Shown one piece after another: positions 9,334-16,771 of a stretch of DNA of 27,951 bases. The position numbers and the translations under genes were made by a program. Location of the stretch: the NCBI GenBank assembly GCA_948739805.1, contig CAPYID010000026.1, forward strand, positions 255 to 28,205. Direction: 5' to 3'. The notes beneath the pieces were generated by a model that searched no databases, was not told the DNA's origin, and saw only the letters and a program-made list of their open reading frames with translations. The DNA comes from an uncultured Clostridia bacterium (GTDB lineage Bacteria > Bacillota > Clostridia > TANB77 > CAG-508). Position 1 is the stretch's first letter. Every line of letters starts with the position of its first letter.

Positions 9334-9975
9334 TCGCCAGTTATCTTTTCCTAATACTTTTTCATCATTAAACAGATTACTTATTTTTTGATAAGAGTAG
9401 CCATTATAATATAAATCAAATATTCTAATCACAATATCTTTAGTAGCATAATCTATTACTAGTCTTTTATCTTCGTGCTTATAGCCTAATGGTGCAACGT
9501 GAGGGATATGTCCCGACTTTATTGCTCCTGCTAATCCTACTTTTGTTCTTTCGCTTGTTCTTTCTATTTCATTTTGACTAACACTCATTAAAAGTCTTGA
9601 AATCATTTTCCCATTTGCACTTGTAGTATTTATTTCATCATTAGCACAATCAATATAAGCATTATTTTCATCTAAAAAAGTTATTAGTCTTTCCCAATCA
9701 AATATACTTCTGGTTATTCTATCTAGTTTTAGAGCAACAATAGTATTTATCTTTTTTGCTTTTATATCAGCTTTTAATCTTTCAAAATCTGGTCTATGAT
9801 TACCCGTTTTGGCACTTATTCCAGCATCCTCATAATAATCTACTATTTCATAACCTTTGAATTTACAAAAAGTTTCTAGTCTTTCTTTTTGCTCTGGCAA
9901 ACTAAACCGTTCTCTTGCTTGTTCATCTGTTGAAACTCTCATATACAATCCACATTTTTTCTTTTCTTCGTTCAA
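9334..9975 (-). pseudogene. Large serine recombinase, 5' fragment (214 codons)
   Basis: N-terminal part of a large serine integrase/transposase of the TnpX/TndX type. It starts at a TTG (9975) about 7 nt after AGGAGG. The catalytic motif YMRVSTDEQ (Ser near residue 15) and the resolvase core (ALKLDRITRS, GKMISRLLMSVSQNEIER) are intact, followed by the start of the recombinase domain (GHIPHVAPLGYKHE). Homology with the right copy stops at codon 214 (NWR). Beyond that the frame runs through the gdpP promoter into gdpP. The zinc ribbon, coiled coil and C-terminal DNA-binding parts are missing, so it cannot integrate DNA on its own. It might still dimerise or act on short sites. Confidence 0.9.
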
Positions 9976-10001
9976 TTTTCAAACCTCCTTAATAAAACAA
10001 A

Positions 10002-10043
10002 AAGAGACATCAAAGTACAATACGAGTACTACTGACATCTCTT
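10002..10043 (-). terminator. Attenuator-type terminator in recombinase leader (left)
   Basis: On the minus strand an 11-bp outer stem (AAGAGATGTCA with TGATGTCTCTT, two G:U pairs) and an AGTAC/GTACT inner stem are followed by TTTTTGTTTT. It lies between the recombinase promoter at 10155-10182 and the start codon at 9975, so readthrough is needed for expression. It is conserved at 19581-19622. Confidence 0.75.
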
Positions 10044-10154
10044 AAGTCCATTTATCATAAACTAAAATACAATAATGCAATATAATATAATTTTTTCAAA
10101 GTACTCATAATAGTATAGTTCTTCACGAACAATTATACTTAATTTATTGCTTAT

Positions 10155-10182
10155 ATTATACTACGATTTTAAGAAATGTCAA
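10155..10182 (-). promoter_or_regulatory. Recombinase promoter (left copy)
   Basis: TTGACA and TATAAT with 16-nt spacing on the minus strand, just beyond the stop of the 89-aa ORF. The leader of about 180 nt carries a hairpin (GTTC/GAAC core near 10117-10140), a possible short leader peptide starting MSTLKK, and the terminator at 10002-10043. The right copy keeps both boxes. Confidence 0.7.
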
Positions 10183-10192
10183 ATATTTACAT

Positions 10193-10462
10193 TTATATGT
10201 TTTTCAAATATTCTTCTAACTCTGATAATTTAATCCTTTTAGTTAAGTTAGTAATATAAATGTCATTTGAATAATTAAAAACTAAAAAAGTAATATTTTT
10301 AATAATCACTCTATGTGGCTCAATATATGTAAGATTAGTTCTCTCTAATTTTCTAATGCTACCATTGATAAAAGTAGGAGTAACTTTTGAGAACTCACAT
10401 ATAAATTCAAGCCTTTGTTTTAGACATTCCTCAAATTCTAATTCTTGCTTAATTATCTTCAT
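10193..10462 (-). CDS. Conserved 89-aa protein of the recombinase cassette (left copy)
   Basis: The family is not recognised. The protein starts MKIIKQELEFEECLKQRLEF and ends LSELEEYLKNI. It is charged, with no membrane segment or signal peptide. It has an alpha-rich N-terminus, a beta-like middle (YIEPHRVIIKNITFLVFNYS) and a final helix. The near-identical copy at 19771-20040 differs mostly by conservative changes (T/S, I/V, R/K), which indicates translation. A GGATGG-like ribosome site precedes the ATG. It lies between two structured leaders upstream of the recombinase, the place where small regulators or excision factors often sit. That role is inferred from position only. Confidence 0.75.
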   Translation of the reverse strand: MKIIKQELEFEECLKQRLEFICEFSKVTPTFINGSIRKLERTNLTYIEPHRVIIKNITFLVFNYSNDIYITNLTKRIKLSELEEYLKNI

Positions 10463-10752
10463 TTTCGCACCATCCTTTCGTTTGGATGATTTTAATATTG
10501 TTTTTAAGCAACAAAAAAATCAACCAGATTTTATTTTCTGATTGATTTTTGTATCAATTCTGTTCAATTTAGTTCGAACAGATACGTCGTTGGTGCCTTA
10601 ACAAAGGACGTATGCGAAAAATACCTTGCATAAAAGCACTCTATTATCCGTTTCAAAATTAGTTATAGCAATAGTTTCAAAGATATGTATACCCATATCG
10701 GAGTTTTTTTGTCTATTACTATATTTTTAATTTAACATAATTTTTTATATTT
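10463..10752 (-). promoter_or_regulatory. Structured leader with terminator before the 89-aa ORF (left)
   Basis: This 290-nt stretch holds no gene. On the minus strand a weak promoter (TAGACA, 18 nt, TATACA) is followed by conserved segments, a CTGTTC/GAACAG stem (10560-10581), and a 13-bp terminator (10515-10550) with seven T, just before the ORF. The right copy has the same layout. Its terminator stem has a different sequence but still pairs, which points to selection on the RNA structure. Confidence 0.65.
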
Positions 10753-10805
10753 GGCAATTGGCTTTTATAAATTTTATATGTTTTAATTAATATTTTTCCT
10801 ATATG

Positions 10806-11939
10806 CTATGATATTTCTGAAAATTTAAAATATAATTTTCTATTTTTATTTATTCTATAAACTCCATTTCCATTCTTTAAACTTAAATGAATATATGCCT
10901 GCATTGGCGTTTGTCTTTTTAACTTTACAATTTCATCTATAACTTTAATAATTAATTCTTCTTTTATAATTGTACTGAAATACATTAAAAATTCTTCTGC
11001 TGTTATATTAGGATTAAGTGCAATCATATTTTGAGTTGTTTCAAAAAAGAAATTCTTCTTATTATCACTATATACATTTGGTTCAGAAGATTTGTATAAT
11101 TCTATTCCATCTATATCTATCTTTTCATATTTACTTTCTAAATTTTTATTTGATTTATATTGTATATTGGTATTTTCTATTTGTCTCATACTTACTATTA
11201 TTGGAGATCCTTGGCATATTTGAAATATTTTATTTGGATATACTATCATTTCACTTTTTATTATATTGTTTCTTAAATCTATACAATTTATTATTATATT
11301 TCCAAAACTAATATTCTCTTTAAATATTAATATATCAACTTTTTTATCACAAATTTTTTGTATCTTTTTTACTAAATTATAGTCTCTATAAATCTCGTAT
11401 TTTTCTAATTTTAAACCTTTTGTATCCACTATTTTTGAAAAGTGTTCCCCTTTATCATTGGTATATATCTGGCATAAATCTTCAACTTCTACTATTAATC
11501 CAAAAATTTTTCCTATTGAATAATTTGTCTTATAAGTATCTAGCCTTAATAACTTTTGTTCTATCATATCAATTAGGTTTTTTCTCATATATCTTATATT
11601 ACTTCTAATATCTTCATCTGAAAAAGTTAAAGTACCAAATATATCACTTTTATATCTTGATTTTCTATCTACTTTGTTTTTTATTACTTTTCCCATAGAA
11701 AAACATTTTTGGTTTTTATTATACTTTCTTTCATAACTGTCAATAGAAAATTTTTCAAAATAATACTGCTTATATGCATAGTCTGGACCCCCCTTTTTAT
11801 CTAACTCTTCTAAATAGATTAAGTTTCTTAGTACTTCTAATATATTATCATCACATTTATTTACTTTATTAACTGTTCTAGCGTTTCTTATTTCTTCTAA
11901 AAATTTACTTTCATTTATACCATTATCCATTTTTATCAC
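10806..11939 (-). CDS. Orphan 377-aa cargo protein of the left cassette
   Basis: The family is not recognised. Soluble, lysine- and isoleucine-rich, with no signal peptide or membrane segment. The N-terminal third is helical and charged. A central beta-rich part contains GKIFGLIVEVEDLCQIYTND and KVDILIFKENISFGNIII. The C-terminal quarter (ITAEEFLMYFSTIIKEELI...GVYRINKNRKLYFKFSEIS) ends in a beta strand. No nuclease, ATPase or methylase motif is evident. The start is GTG at 11939; an ATG three codons later is possible. It begins 10 nt after the stop of the out-of-frame DinD tail, suggesting translational coupling. In the right cassette the same slot between DinD and the 89-aa ORF holds three unrelated genes, so this is cassette cargo. 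A defence or toxin role is conceivable but unproven. Confidence 0.8.
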   Translation of the reverse strand: MIKMDNGINESKFLEEIRNARTVNKVNKCDDNILEVLRNLIYLEELDKKGGPDYAYKQYYFEKFSIDSYERKYNKNQKCFSMGKVIKNKVDRKSRYKSDIFGTLTFSDEDIRSNIRYMRKNLIDMIEQKLLRLDTYKTNYSIGKIFGLIVEVEDLCQIYTNDKGEHFSKIVDTKGLKLEKYEIYRDYNLVKKIQKICDKKVDILIFKENISFGNIIINCIDLRNNIIKSEMIVYPNKIFQICQGSPIIVSMRQIENTNIQYKSNKNLESKYEKIDIDGIELYKSSEPNVYSDNKKNFFFETTQNMIALNPNITAEEFLMYFSTIIKEELIIKVIDEIVKLKRQTPMQAYIHLSLKNGNGVYRINKNRKLYFKFSEIS

Positions 11940-11949
11940 AACTCTTTGT

Positions 11950-12254
11950 TTATTTTTTCAAACTTCTTTTATTTTCTTTTTCTAATTGCTTCAAACTCTT
12001 TTTAGGTGTAGGAAGTTCTTCTGGCATAGTTCCGTCCTGCCTGTTTAATTGCTTTTCTAACTATCTTTCCAATTTTATTATGAGTATCACAAGCTTTCTT
12101 TTCAGTATCAACTTTATCTCTTTTTAATCTTGATTCTGTTTGTGTAATACGAAATAAATTAGCTGCAAGTTCTTCACTTCCCATATTGTCTAAAATATCT
12201 TCTCTATATCTTAATCCTTTTCTTTTAGCAATGTCATCAGCTGTTTCTCCGTTG
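11950..12254 (-). pseudogene. DinD-like protein, C-terminal remnant
   Basis: The sequence matches the 3' part of the DinD-like gene at 22747-23529 from NGETADDIAKRK to the end, then loses homology at 12254. In the main frame it ends RRTSYT at 12002. One base (12034) puts it out of frame with a tail reading GTMPEELPTPKKSLKQLEKE, the usual DinD C-terminus, which ends at 11950. The same extra base occurs in the right copy. The N-terminal BRO/KilA-like part has been replaced by the tnpV/TIR region, so the fragment is dead. Confidence 0.85.
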
Positions 12255-12307
12255 GGAGAATTCCAATAAGGACAAAATTTTTCTTATGGATTTCTTCAAT
12301 AATTTTG

Positions 12308-12337
12308 TTGTATTAGATAGTCGAAAGAAGATATAAA
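12308..12337 (+). promoter_or_regulatory. Candidate promoter for tnpV
   Basis: TTGTAT and TATAAA are separated by 18 nt, about 50 nt before the tnpV start. The boxes are of moderate quality. It is the only candidate in the short gap after the DinD remnant. Confidence 0.35.
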
Positions 12338-12385
12338 TTATTTAGTCAAATTTGTAGTGAAAATCAATTTATGGAGGTTTTAATT

Positions 12386-12748
12386 ATGATAGAAATAACT
12401 TATCACAAAGAAGGAGATTATTTTGTTCCTGACTTATATTTAGAAAAGGAAGATTATGAAAATGATTATATTATTGGAAAGTATGGTCATTTAAGATTAG
12501 AATATTTAAAAAATCACAAAAAGGCTGAATATATAATAATGTTTATGAATTGTGCTTTGAGAAAACATATTGTAGAAACTGATAAACAAGCTAAGCAAAG
12601 ATTTGAAATACTTATGGCACAAATACTAGAAAAAAATCCTATTGATGAAAACCTGAAACATACTGACCCTATAAAATGGACTGGACTTATGAATAATTAT
12701 AAGCATTCAGTAGAAGAAATTATATTTAAAGAGTTGATATATTGTTAA
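12386..12748 (+). CDS. tnpV: Transposon-encoded protein TnpV
   Basis: A small TnpV-family protein known from the clostridial mobilisable transposons Tn4451/Tn4453, where it accompanies the large serine recombinase TnpX. Its biochemical role is unclear. Family features seen: YHKEGDYFVPDL near the N-terminus, IGKYGHLRLEYLKNHK, and a helical C-terminus ending in NELIY-like FKELIYC. The start is the second Met (MIEITYH, 12386), because GGAGG lies 8 nt before it and overlaps the first ATG at 12371. It is the only complete plus-strand gene in the window. It sits at the join between the DinD remnant and the TIR operon and converges on the latter. Its presence supports a Tn4451-like origin for the surrounding island. 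Confidence 0.85.
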   Translation: MIEITYHKEGDYFVPDLYLEKEDYENDYIIGKYGHLRLEYLKNHKKAEYIIMFMNCALRKHIVETDKQAKQRFEILMAQILEKNPIDENLKHTDPIKWTGLMNNYKHSVEEIIFKELIYC

Positions 12749-12753
12749 AGTTT

Positions 12754-12779
12754 AGAGAGTAGCCAAAGTGCTACTCTCT
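12754..12779. terminator. Bidirectional hairpin between tnpV and TIR gene
   Basis: A perfect 10-bp stem, AGAGAGTAGC/GCTACTCTCT, with a 6-nt loop, lies between two convergent stop codons. No long T-run follows on either side, so termination strength is uncertain. Confidence 0.7.
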
Positions 12780-12785
12780 AATTCC

Positions 12786-13184
12786 TTATAAAGATATTTC
12801 TCTTATAGCACTTACTATCGAATCAATATTCCATTTTACTATTCTATCTGCTGAATTTTTAACTTTTGATGATGTCTTTTCTGAGCCCCAAGGTTCAATA
12901 GCTAAAATTGGTTTATTCAAATTCTGTGCTATTTCTATTTCTTTATCAATCCATTTACTATATGATGAATAGACACCAGCAAGAATTAAAACAACACTTG
13001 CATGTCTTATTTGTTCTTCTATTGCATCATATAGCTGTCTATCATTGTTTGCATTATGTATTGGGTCATTTTTAGGGACTGAGTAATTTTTATATGTAAA
13101 ATAATTAGCATTGTCTAGTAATCCTGTCAAATTTTCATATGCATCACTATATGTCCATGAATGGCTTATAAATAAGTTATACAT
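12786..13184 (-). CDS. TIR-like (DUF1863/MTH538 type, Thoeris ThsB-like) protein
   Basis: A 132-residue single-domain protein. It begins MYNLFISHSWTYSDAYENL, with YSVPKNDPIH next and ASVVLILAGVYSSYSKWIDKEIEIA in the second half. This is the layout of the MTH538 TIR-like family, which includes ThsB of the Thoeris anti-phage system. The Glu in WIDKEIEIA occupies the usual NADase/cyclase position. ThsB proteins sense infection and make an NAD-derived signal for a partner effector. No ThsA-type (SLOG/sirtuin) gene is nearby. The preceding genes encode two membrane proteins, one RipA-like. It is the last gene of a seven-gene operon, 17 nt after the RipA-like gene, with GGAAGTG as ribosome site. 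The fold family is confident; anti-phage function is inferred. Confidence 0.85.
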   Translation of the reverse strand: MYNLFISHSWTYSDAYENLTGLLDNANYFTYKNYSVPKNDPIHNANNDRQLYDAIEEQIRHASVVLILAGVYSSYSKWIDKEIEIAQNLNKPILAIEPWGSEKTSSKVKNSADRIVKWNIDSIVSAIREISL

Positions 13185-13201
13185 TTTATCACTTCCTTTC
13201 T

Positions 13202-13603
13202 CTATATAATCTTTATTATGAATAATGCTATATATAATAAAGCAAAAATTCCCGAACTCATTTTTTCATATAATGTTAGAGGTATTAAAATTGATATTCT
13301 TTTCCATTCTTCTTTATACAATTTTCCATATTCGCTTTCATTTATAATATCAAATTTTACTTTATTTCTTTTTGAGTAATTGACAATTGTAAAAAACCAT
13401 ATAGCACAAATTATTAACCCAACTATTAATACAACTAAATTGTGTTTAAAGTCTAAATTTTGTGTACAAATATATGAAATAAAAGCTAAATTTATAGTTA
13501 GATATATATTATTCTGATTAATTCTTCTATTACTATTTTTTTCTGTTGATTCAATAAATATTTTATATTGCTCTAATTCAACTTCTTTTTGTTCATTCAT
13601 CAT
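13202..13603 (-). CDS. Small membrane protein resembling the RipA/8xMP family
   Basis: About 133 residues. An N-terminal amphipathic segment with ELEQYKIFIESTEKNSNRRINQNNIYLTIN resembles the start of RipA-type octameric membrane proteins (polar E-YK...E...RR...N-FYL-IN pattern). Membrane helices lie near 32-48 and 55-77, then a cytosolic stretch (KEEWKR), then a last helix at the C-terminus (GIFALLYIALFIIKII). The start is uncertain: GTG 13609, ATG 13603 or ATG 13600. AAGG fits 13603. It lies between a two-TM protein and the TIR gene, with short gaps on both sides. A membrane-disrupting effector activated by the TIR product is one possibility, inferred from context. The family call is from memory of the motif only. 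Confidence 0.7.
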   Translation of the reverse strand: MMNEQKEVELEQYKIFIESTEKNSNRRINQNNIYLTINLAFISYICTQNLDFKHNLVVLIVGLIICAIWFFTIVNYSKRNKVKFDIINESEYGKLYKEEWKRISILIPLTLYEKMSSGIFALLYIALFIIKII

Positions 13604-13627
13604 TTTCACCTTCTTTTCTAGAACTAT

Positions 13628-14248
13628 TCATTGTTTTAATAAATTTTTTAGCTTATTTTGTAAATTATCTCTGTCTGTATTTAATAAATTATATAACTCT
13701 TCATGTTCGTTTGTATCTCTATTTTCATTGATATCAAAAAAAGTGATTTTCATATTTATATATTTTTGATATAATTTTTTTATTTCAAAATACTCATTTA
13801 TTATATTATTTGTTGCTATTCCAGAAGAAAACAGTTCAATTATGTACTTCTCGTTTTGAAATGGTAACACCTTTAAATTTTCTGTTATTTTATCACTAGA
13901 TTTATTAAAATCCACTTTAGGAATTATATACAACTTTAGAAATTCATCATTATTAAGTATATCTAAATTATCTTCGCAATCCCTGTAAATTTCTTTTAAT
14001 AGAATATTTAACAAATTAAGTTTATTATTATTCTTTTCTTGTTCAAGTTCAAATGTTTTTTTATTTACTAATGAATATGTTATTAAGAAAACAAACACTA
14101 CAACAATAGCATTTACTAAAATTGCAAAAGAATCAAGATTTAATTCTTTAGTTATAAAATTAAAAACATTAAAAAAATCTATAACTAAATAAATTACTAT
14201 TATAATGCAAGAAACTAACACATATTTTAAAATACTACTTTTTTCCAT
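13628..14248 (-). CDS. Two-TM protein with cytosolic helical domain
   Basis: The family is not recognised. Two membrane helices (about 7-27 and 40-60 from MEKSSILKY) are followed by a long charged helical cytosolic part: LEQEKNNNKLNLLNILLKEI..., LYNLLNTDRDNLQNKLKNLLKQ. The start is the Met at 14248, because AGGA lies 8 nt upstream; the earlier Met at 14257 is less well placed. Overall design is like the unrelated two-TM protein at 20331-20918 in the other cargo operon. It sits in the seven-gene operon between a 43-codon ORF and the RipA-like gene. It could be a membrane effector or anchor. Confidence 0.75.
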   Translation of the reverse strand: MEKSSILKYVLVSCIIIVIYLVIDFFNVFNFITKELNLDSFAILVNAIVVVFVFLITYSLVNKKTFELEQEKNNNKLNLLNILLKEIYRDCEDNLDILNNDEFLKLYIIPKVDFNKSSDKITENLKVLPFQNEKYIIELFSSGIATNNIINEYFEIKKLYQKYINMKITFFDINENRDTNEHEELYNLLNTDRDNLQNKLKNLLKQ

Positions 14249-14366
14249 ATTCTTCATCCTTTACTATTTCTTCATGCATCTCCATCAATTCAGCCACACA
14301 ATCAGATTCAGCCATTTTATTCCAATTAAATCCGTAAGTTTCCATTACTGCTTTATCATTTTCCAA
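14235..14366 (-). CDS. Possible 43-aa micro-ORF in the TIR operon
   Basis: An acidic 43-residue frame reads MENDKAVMETYGFNWNKMAE...HEEIVKDEEYGKK. It starts at a TTG overlapping the stop of the transglutaminase-like gene and ends inside the start of the two-TM gene. AGGAG lies 11 nt before the TTG; internal ATGs (e.g. METYGF) are alternatives. It fills the only gap in an otherwise overlapping operon, which is the main support. It could instead be a non-coding joint. Confidence 0.4.
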   Translation of the reverse strand: MENDKAVMETYGFNWNKMAESDCVAELMEMHEEIVKDEEYGKK

Positions 14367-14367
14367 A

Positions 14368-15258
14368 CTAATTTAATGCTCCTGACATAATTCTAAATTT
14401 AGAAGTATTGTTCCAAATTTCTTGTAATTTACTAGAATTTTCATTAGGATTTAACATTAAGTTCGCTAAATTATCTAATTCTTTATATTCTTCTTCAGAT
14501 AATTCAAAATTCTTATCTTGTATATATTTAGGCATATGTAAGAATATAATTTCATCATTCATTAGTGAATGGAAATCGTAAAATAATCCTCTTATTGAAG
14601 CTTTTAGTCCTAGAGTTGGTGGATCAGAGGAATATAAAATAGTTTCAGGTTTATACTTATTCTGTCTTACACCTAAATAAGCATTCGCACCAAATAAAAA
14701 TTTATCATATGGAATATCATTCAAGTCAAATCCCATTTCATGGTCTGGACAATGCTCATCTGCATCTACTAATCTCCATCTATTCTCTTTTTCATCAAAA
14801 TACTCTGTAATCCAATGGTCGTAACATATTCCATCATAATGTATATATTCAGCAAATCCGCTCCTAGCTCTAGCTGGTATTCCTTTAGCTTTCAATATAC
14901 TAGCTAATAATATAGCTTGACTTCTACATGTAACATGAACCTTGTCTTTTGCTTCTCTTTTTGTAGTATAGTTAGGATTTTTTCTTAATAATTCAGCTAT
15001 AACACTTTGTGCTGTTGGGAAAATGTCATCTTCATATTCTAATCTAGAAATAGGTACTTTAGTCATATCTCCCCAAAAACAATCTTTTTTATTTCTAATT
15101 TCTTTATCTCTAAAAGCTACTGGTTGAATTATTTGCATTCTTTGTAATATACTCAATTGCTTAATATCATCTGGCAACTTTTTTGCAAAATCTTTATAAT
15201 ATCCCAAATCTGTAAAATAACTTGTTTTCTTATAAAATTCTAATATTTCTTTTTCCAT
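14368..15258 (-). CDS. Transglutaminase-like superfamily protein
   Basis: 296 residues from MEKEILEFYKKTS. The papain-like triad is visible: Cys in HVTCRSQAILLASILKAKGIPARARSG, His in YDHWITEYFDE and Asp in WRLVDADEH. This order and spacing is that of bacterial transglutaminase-like proteins, which mostly act as proteases or amidases. No signal peptide is seen, so it should be cytosolic. The ATG at 15258 follows the nitroreductase stop directly with GGAG 10 nt upstream, so it is preferred over the Met at 15282 inside the upstream gene. It is the third gene of the TIR operon. A processing or effector protease role is possible but not shown. Confidence 0.85.
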   Translation of the reverse strand: MEKEILEFYKKTSYFTDLGYYKDFAKKLPDDIKQLSILQRMQIIQPVAFRDKEIRNKKDCFWGDMTKVPISRLEYEDDIFPTAQSVIAELLRKNPNYTTKREAKDKVHVTCRSQAILLASILKAKGIPARARSGFAEYIHYDGICYDHWITEYFDEKENRWRLVDADEHCPDHEMGFDLNDIPYDKFLFGANAYLGVRQNKYKPETILYSSDPPTLGLKASIRGLFYDFHSLMNDEIIFLHMPKYIQDKNFELSEEEYKELDNLANLMLNPNENSSKLQEIWNNTSKFRIMSGALN

Positions 15259-15259
15259 A

Positions 15260-15820
15260 TTAATACCACTCCAATACTTCATTTAATTTTTTCCTAGGTC
15301 TTTGTTTAGGACTTTCATCTGGATAACCTATAGAAATTGCTGAAATTACTTCCATATTTTCATAATTAATTAATTTAGCTATTTCTTTCTGTGTGTAAAC
15401 AATATCTCTTATCCAAAGTGAACCTAATCCTAAATCGGTTGCTCTTAAGCAAATATGTTCTATTGCTCCACCTATTGAAAGTGAATCTCCGATAATCCAA
15501 TTATCTTCATATTCTTTAAGAACTAATATAAGTATTGATGCTTCTTTCATTACATTTGCAGTTGCTTTAACACTACTGTTAGCATTATATATTTGTCTTT
15601 CTAAACTAATCTTTGAACTATTTTCCTTTTCCAACATAATATCTGCAATTTGATTTTTTATAATATCAGTTACTATTACAAATTTCCAAGGTTGTCTATT
15701 TTTTGCAGATGGTGCTAGTCTTGCACAATCAATTAAGTCTTCAATTATTTCTTTAGAAATTTCAGTATTTTTAAATTTGCGAATACTTCTTCTATTTTTT
15801 ATTGTTTCTTTTAATTCCAC
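15260..15820 (-). CDS. Nitroreductase-family FMN protein
   Basis: 186 residues; an FMN- and NAD(P)H-dependent reductase fold. The FMN-binding start NRRSIRKF and the conserved APSAKNRQPWKFVIVTD segment are present, as are GGAIEHICLRATDLGLGSLWIRD and ISIGYPDESPKQRPRK near the end. The length is standard for the family. The start is a GTG at 15820, after GGAGG at normal spacing. The gene overlaps the end of the BRO-type gene by 29 nt and ends against the transglutaminase-like gene, so the three are translationally coupled. The natural substrate cannot be told from sequence. An NAD(P)H-using enzyme next to a TIR gene is suggestive only. Confidence 0.92.
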   Translation of the reverse strand: MELKETIKNRRSIRKFKNTEISKEIIEDLIDCARLAPSAKNRQPWKFVIVTDIIKNQIADIMLEKENSSKISLERQIYNANSSVKATANVMKEASILILVLKEYEDNWIIGDSLSIGGAIEHICLRATDLGLGSLWIRDIVYTQKEIAKLINYENMEVISAISIGYPDESPKQRPRKKLNEVLEWY

Positions 15821-16730
15821 TTTTTTCCTCCATATTATTATTTTCTTTCAATTTCTTTGTGTTTTTTTCACTTACTTGATTTTTTTTAGTTAATTTATTA
15901 TCATCTATGTATTTATAATTCAAACTATTTTTATCAGAAATTGCTGATTTTTTTGTCTCCTTTTCATATAAATCCCTTGCTCCTTTTGCTACTCCACCAC
16001 CTCTTTTGGCAACACTTAAATTTTCTTTTAGCCCTTTTGGATGTTCTTCTTTTGCAATATCTCTTGTAGCTATCTCTCCAACATTTGTTAGTGCAATTTC
16101 TATGTCTGTCATATTATCCCTTAATGATTCTTTTCTTATTCCTTTGAATTCTTTATATTCGCTAGCTTTCATACCAGACCATTCTTTATATATTTCATTA
16201 GTCAAAAGAGCATATTCAATAGGTTTTGAAATTCCTCCTTCTTTCCAAATATCTGTAAGTTTAAATCTATCTACAATTCCTGTTAATCTTGCTTTTATCC
16301 ATTCATCACTATATCCTTTACTTCTGTAATATTCAACAGCTCTATTAACTGCTAGTTCTGGGTTAAATACTTCGTCTATTCTTTCACTTCCTAAATTAGC
16401 TAGCCATAGTTTAAAAGGTTCTGCTTTTTGACTTGGTATAGATTCAATAAGTCTTAAAATACCTTTTGTATCTAGTACATCTTGATTATAATATTTTCCA
16501 TCTCCTGATTTCAATTTCAGTTGACTACAATCTGTAGTCAACTCAGAGCCTTCTTTTTTCAAACGTATTTTTAATACAGACCAATATTTTCTAGGATTTT
16601 TACTTTCAGTTAATGCATTTACAACATCAATCACACTAAAATAATATTCTTCTTTTTCTGCATTCCAAATACTTCTTATTTCTTTTCCTTCAAAAAGATT
16701 TGAAATTGTTTCTAATTTATTATTATCCAT
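15792..16730 (-). CDS. BRO-N/antirepressor-type protein
   Basis: 312 residues. The BRO N-terminal domain is recognisable: IRSIWNAEKEEYYFSVIDVVNALTESKNPRKYWSVLKIRLKKEG, with GKYYNQDVLDTKGILRLIESIPSQKAEPFKLWLA after it. The middle (RAVEYYRSKGYSDEWIKARLTGI...EWSGMKASEYKEFKG) is the usual C-terminal partner in phage and mobile-element antirepressors. The last 60 residues are Lys/Asn/Glu-rich and disordered. Such proteins bind DNA or repressors and respond to damage. It is the first gene of the seven-gene operon, 40 nt after a strong promoter, so it may control the operon. It is distinct from the DinD-like protein at 22747. Confidence 0.87.
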   Translation of the reverse strand: MDNNKLETISNLFEGKEIRSIWNAEKEEYYFSVIDVVNALTESKNPRKYWSVLKIRLKKEGSELTTDCSQLKLKSGDGKYYNQDVLDTKGILRLIESIPSQKAEPFKLWLANLGSERIDEVFNPELAVNRAVEYYRSKGYSDEWIKARLTGIVDRFKLTDIWKEGGISKPIEYALLTNEIYKEWSGMKASEYKEFKGIRKESLRDNMTDIEIALTNVGEIATRDIAKEEHPKGLKENLSVAKRGGGVAKGARDLYEKETKKSAISDKNSLNYKYIDDNKLTKKNQVSEKNTKKLKENNNMEEKSGIKRNNKK

Positions 16731-16771
16731 TTAGGTATCACTTTCCTTTATAAATTTATTATTATGCCCAA

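Larger units (their letters stand above)
9334..10752. repeat. Left copy of a 1.4-kb recombinase/leader/sORF repeat
   Basis: This block matches 18913-20316 in order and in most bases: recombinase 5' part, leader with terminator, 89-aa ORF, second leader. Identity begins abruptly at TCGCCA (9334) and fades after 10752. Substitutions are scattered, so the copies are related but not freshly duplicated. Confidence 0.9.

Noticed and set aside
7261..9975. A genuine recombinase-GdpP fusion protein of 904 residues
   Set aside because: gdpP has its own perfect promoter, AGGAGG site and ATG, giving the normal family length; the upstream frame is openness by chance after truncation.
10560..10581. LexA/DinR operator near the 89-aa ORF
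   Set aside because: The GTTCGAAC/GAACAG arrangement has the half-sites in the wrong order and spacing for the Firmicutes CGAAC-N4-GTTCG box; it fits an RNA stem better.
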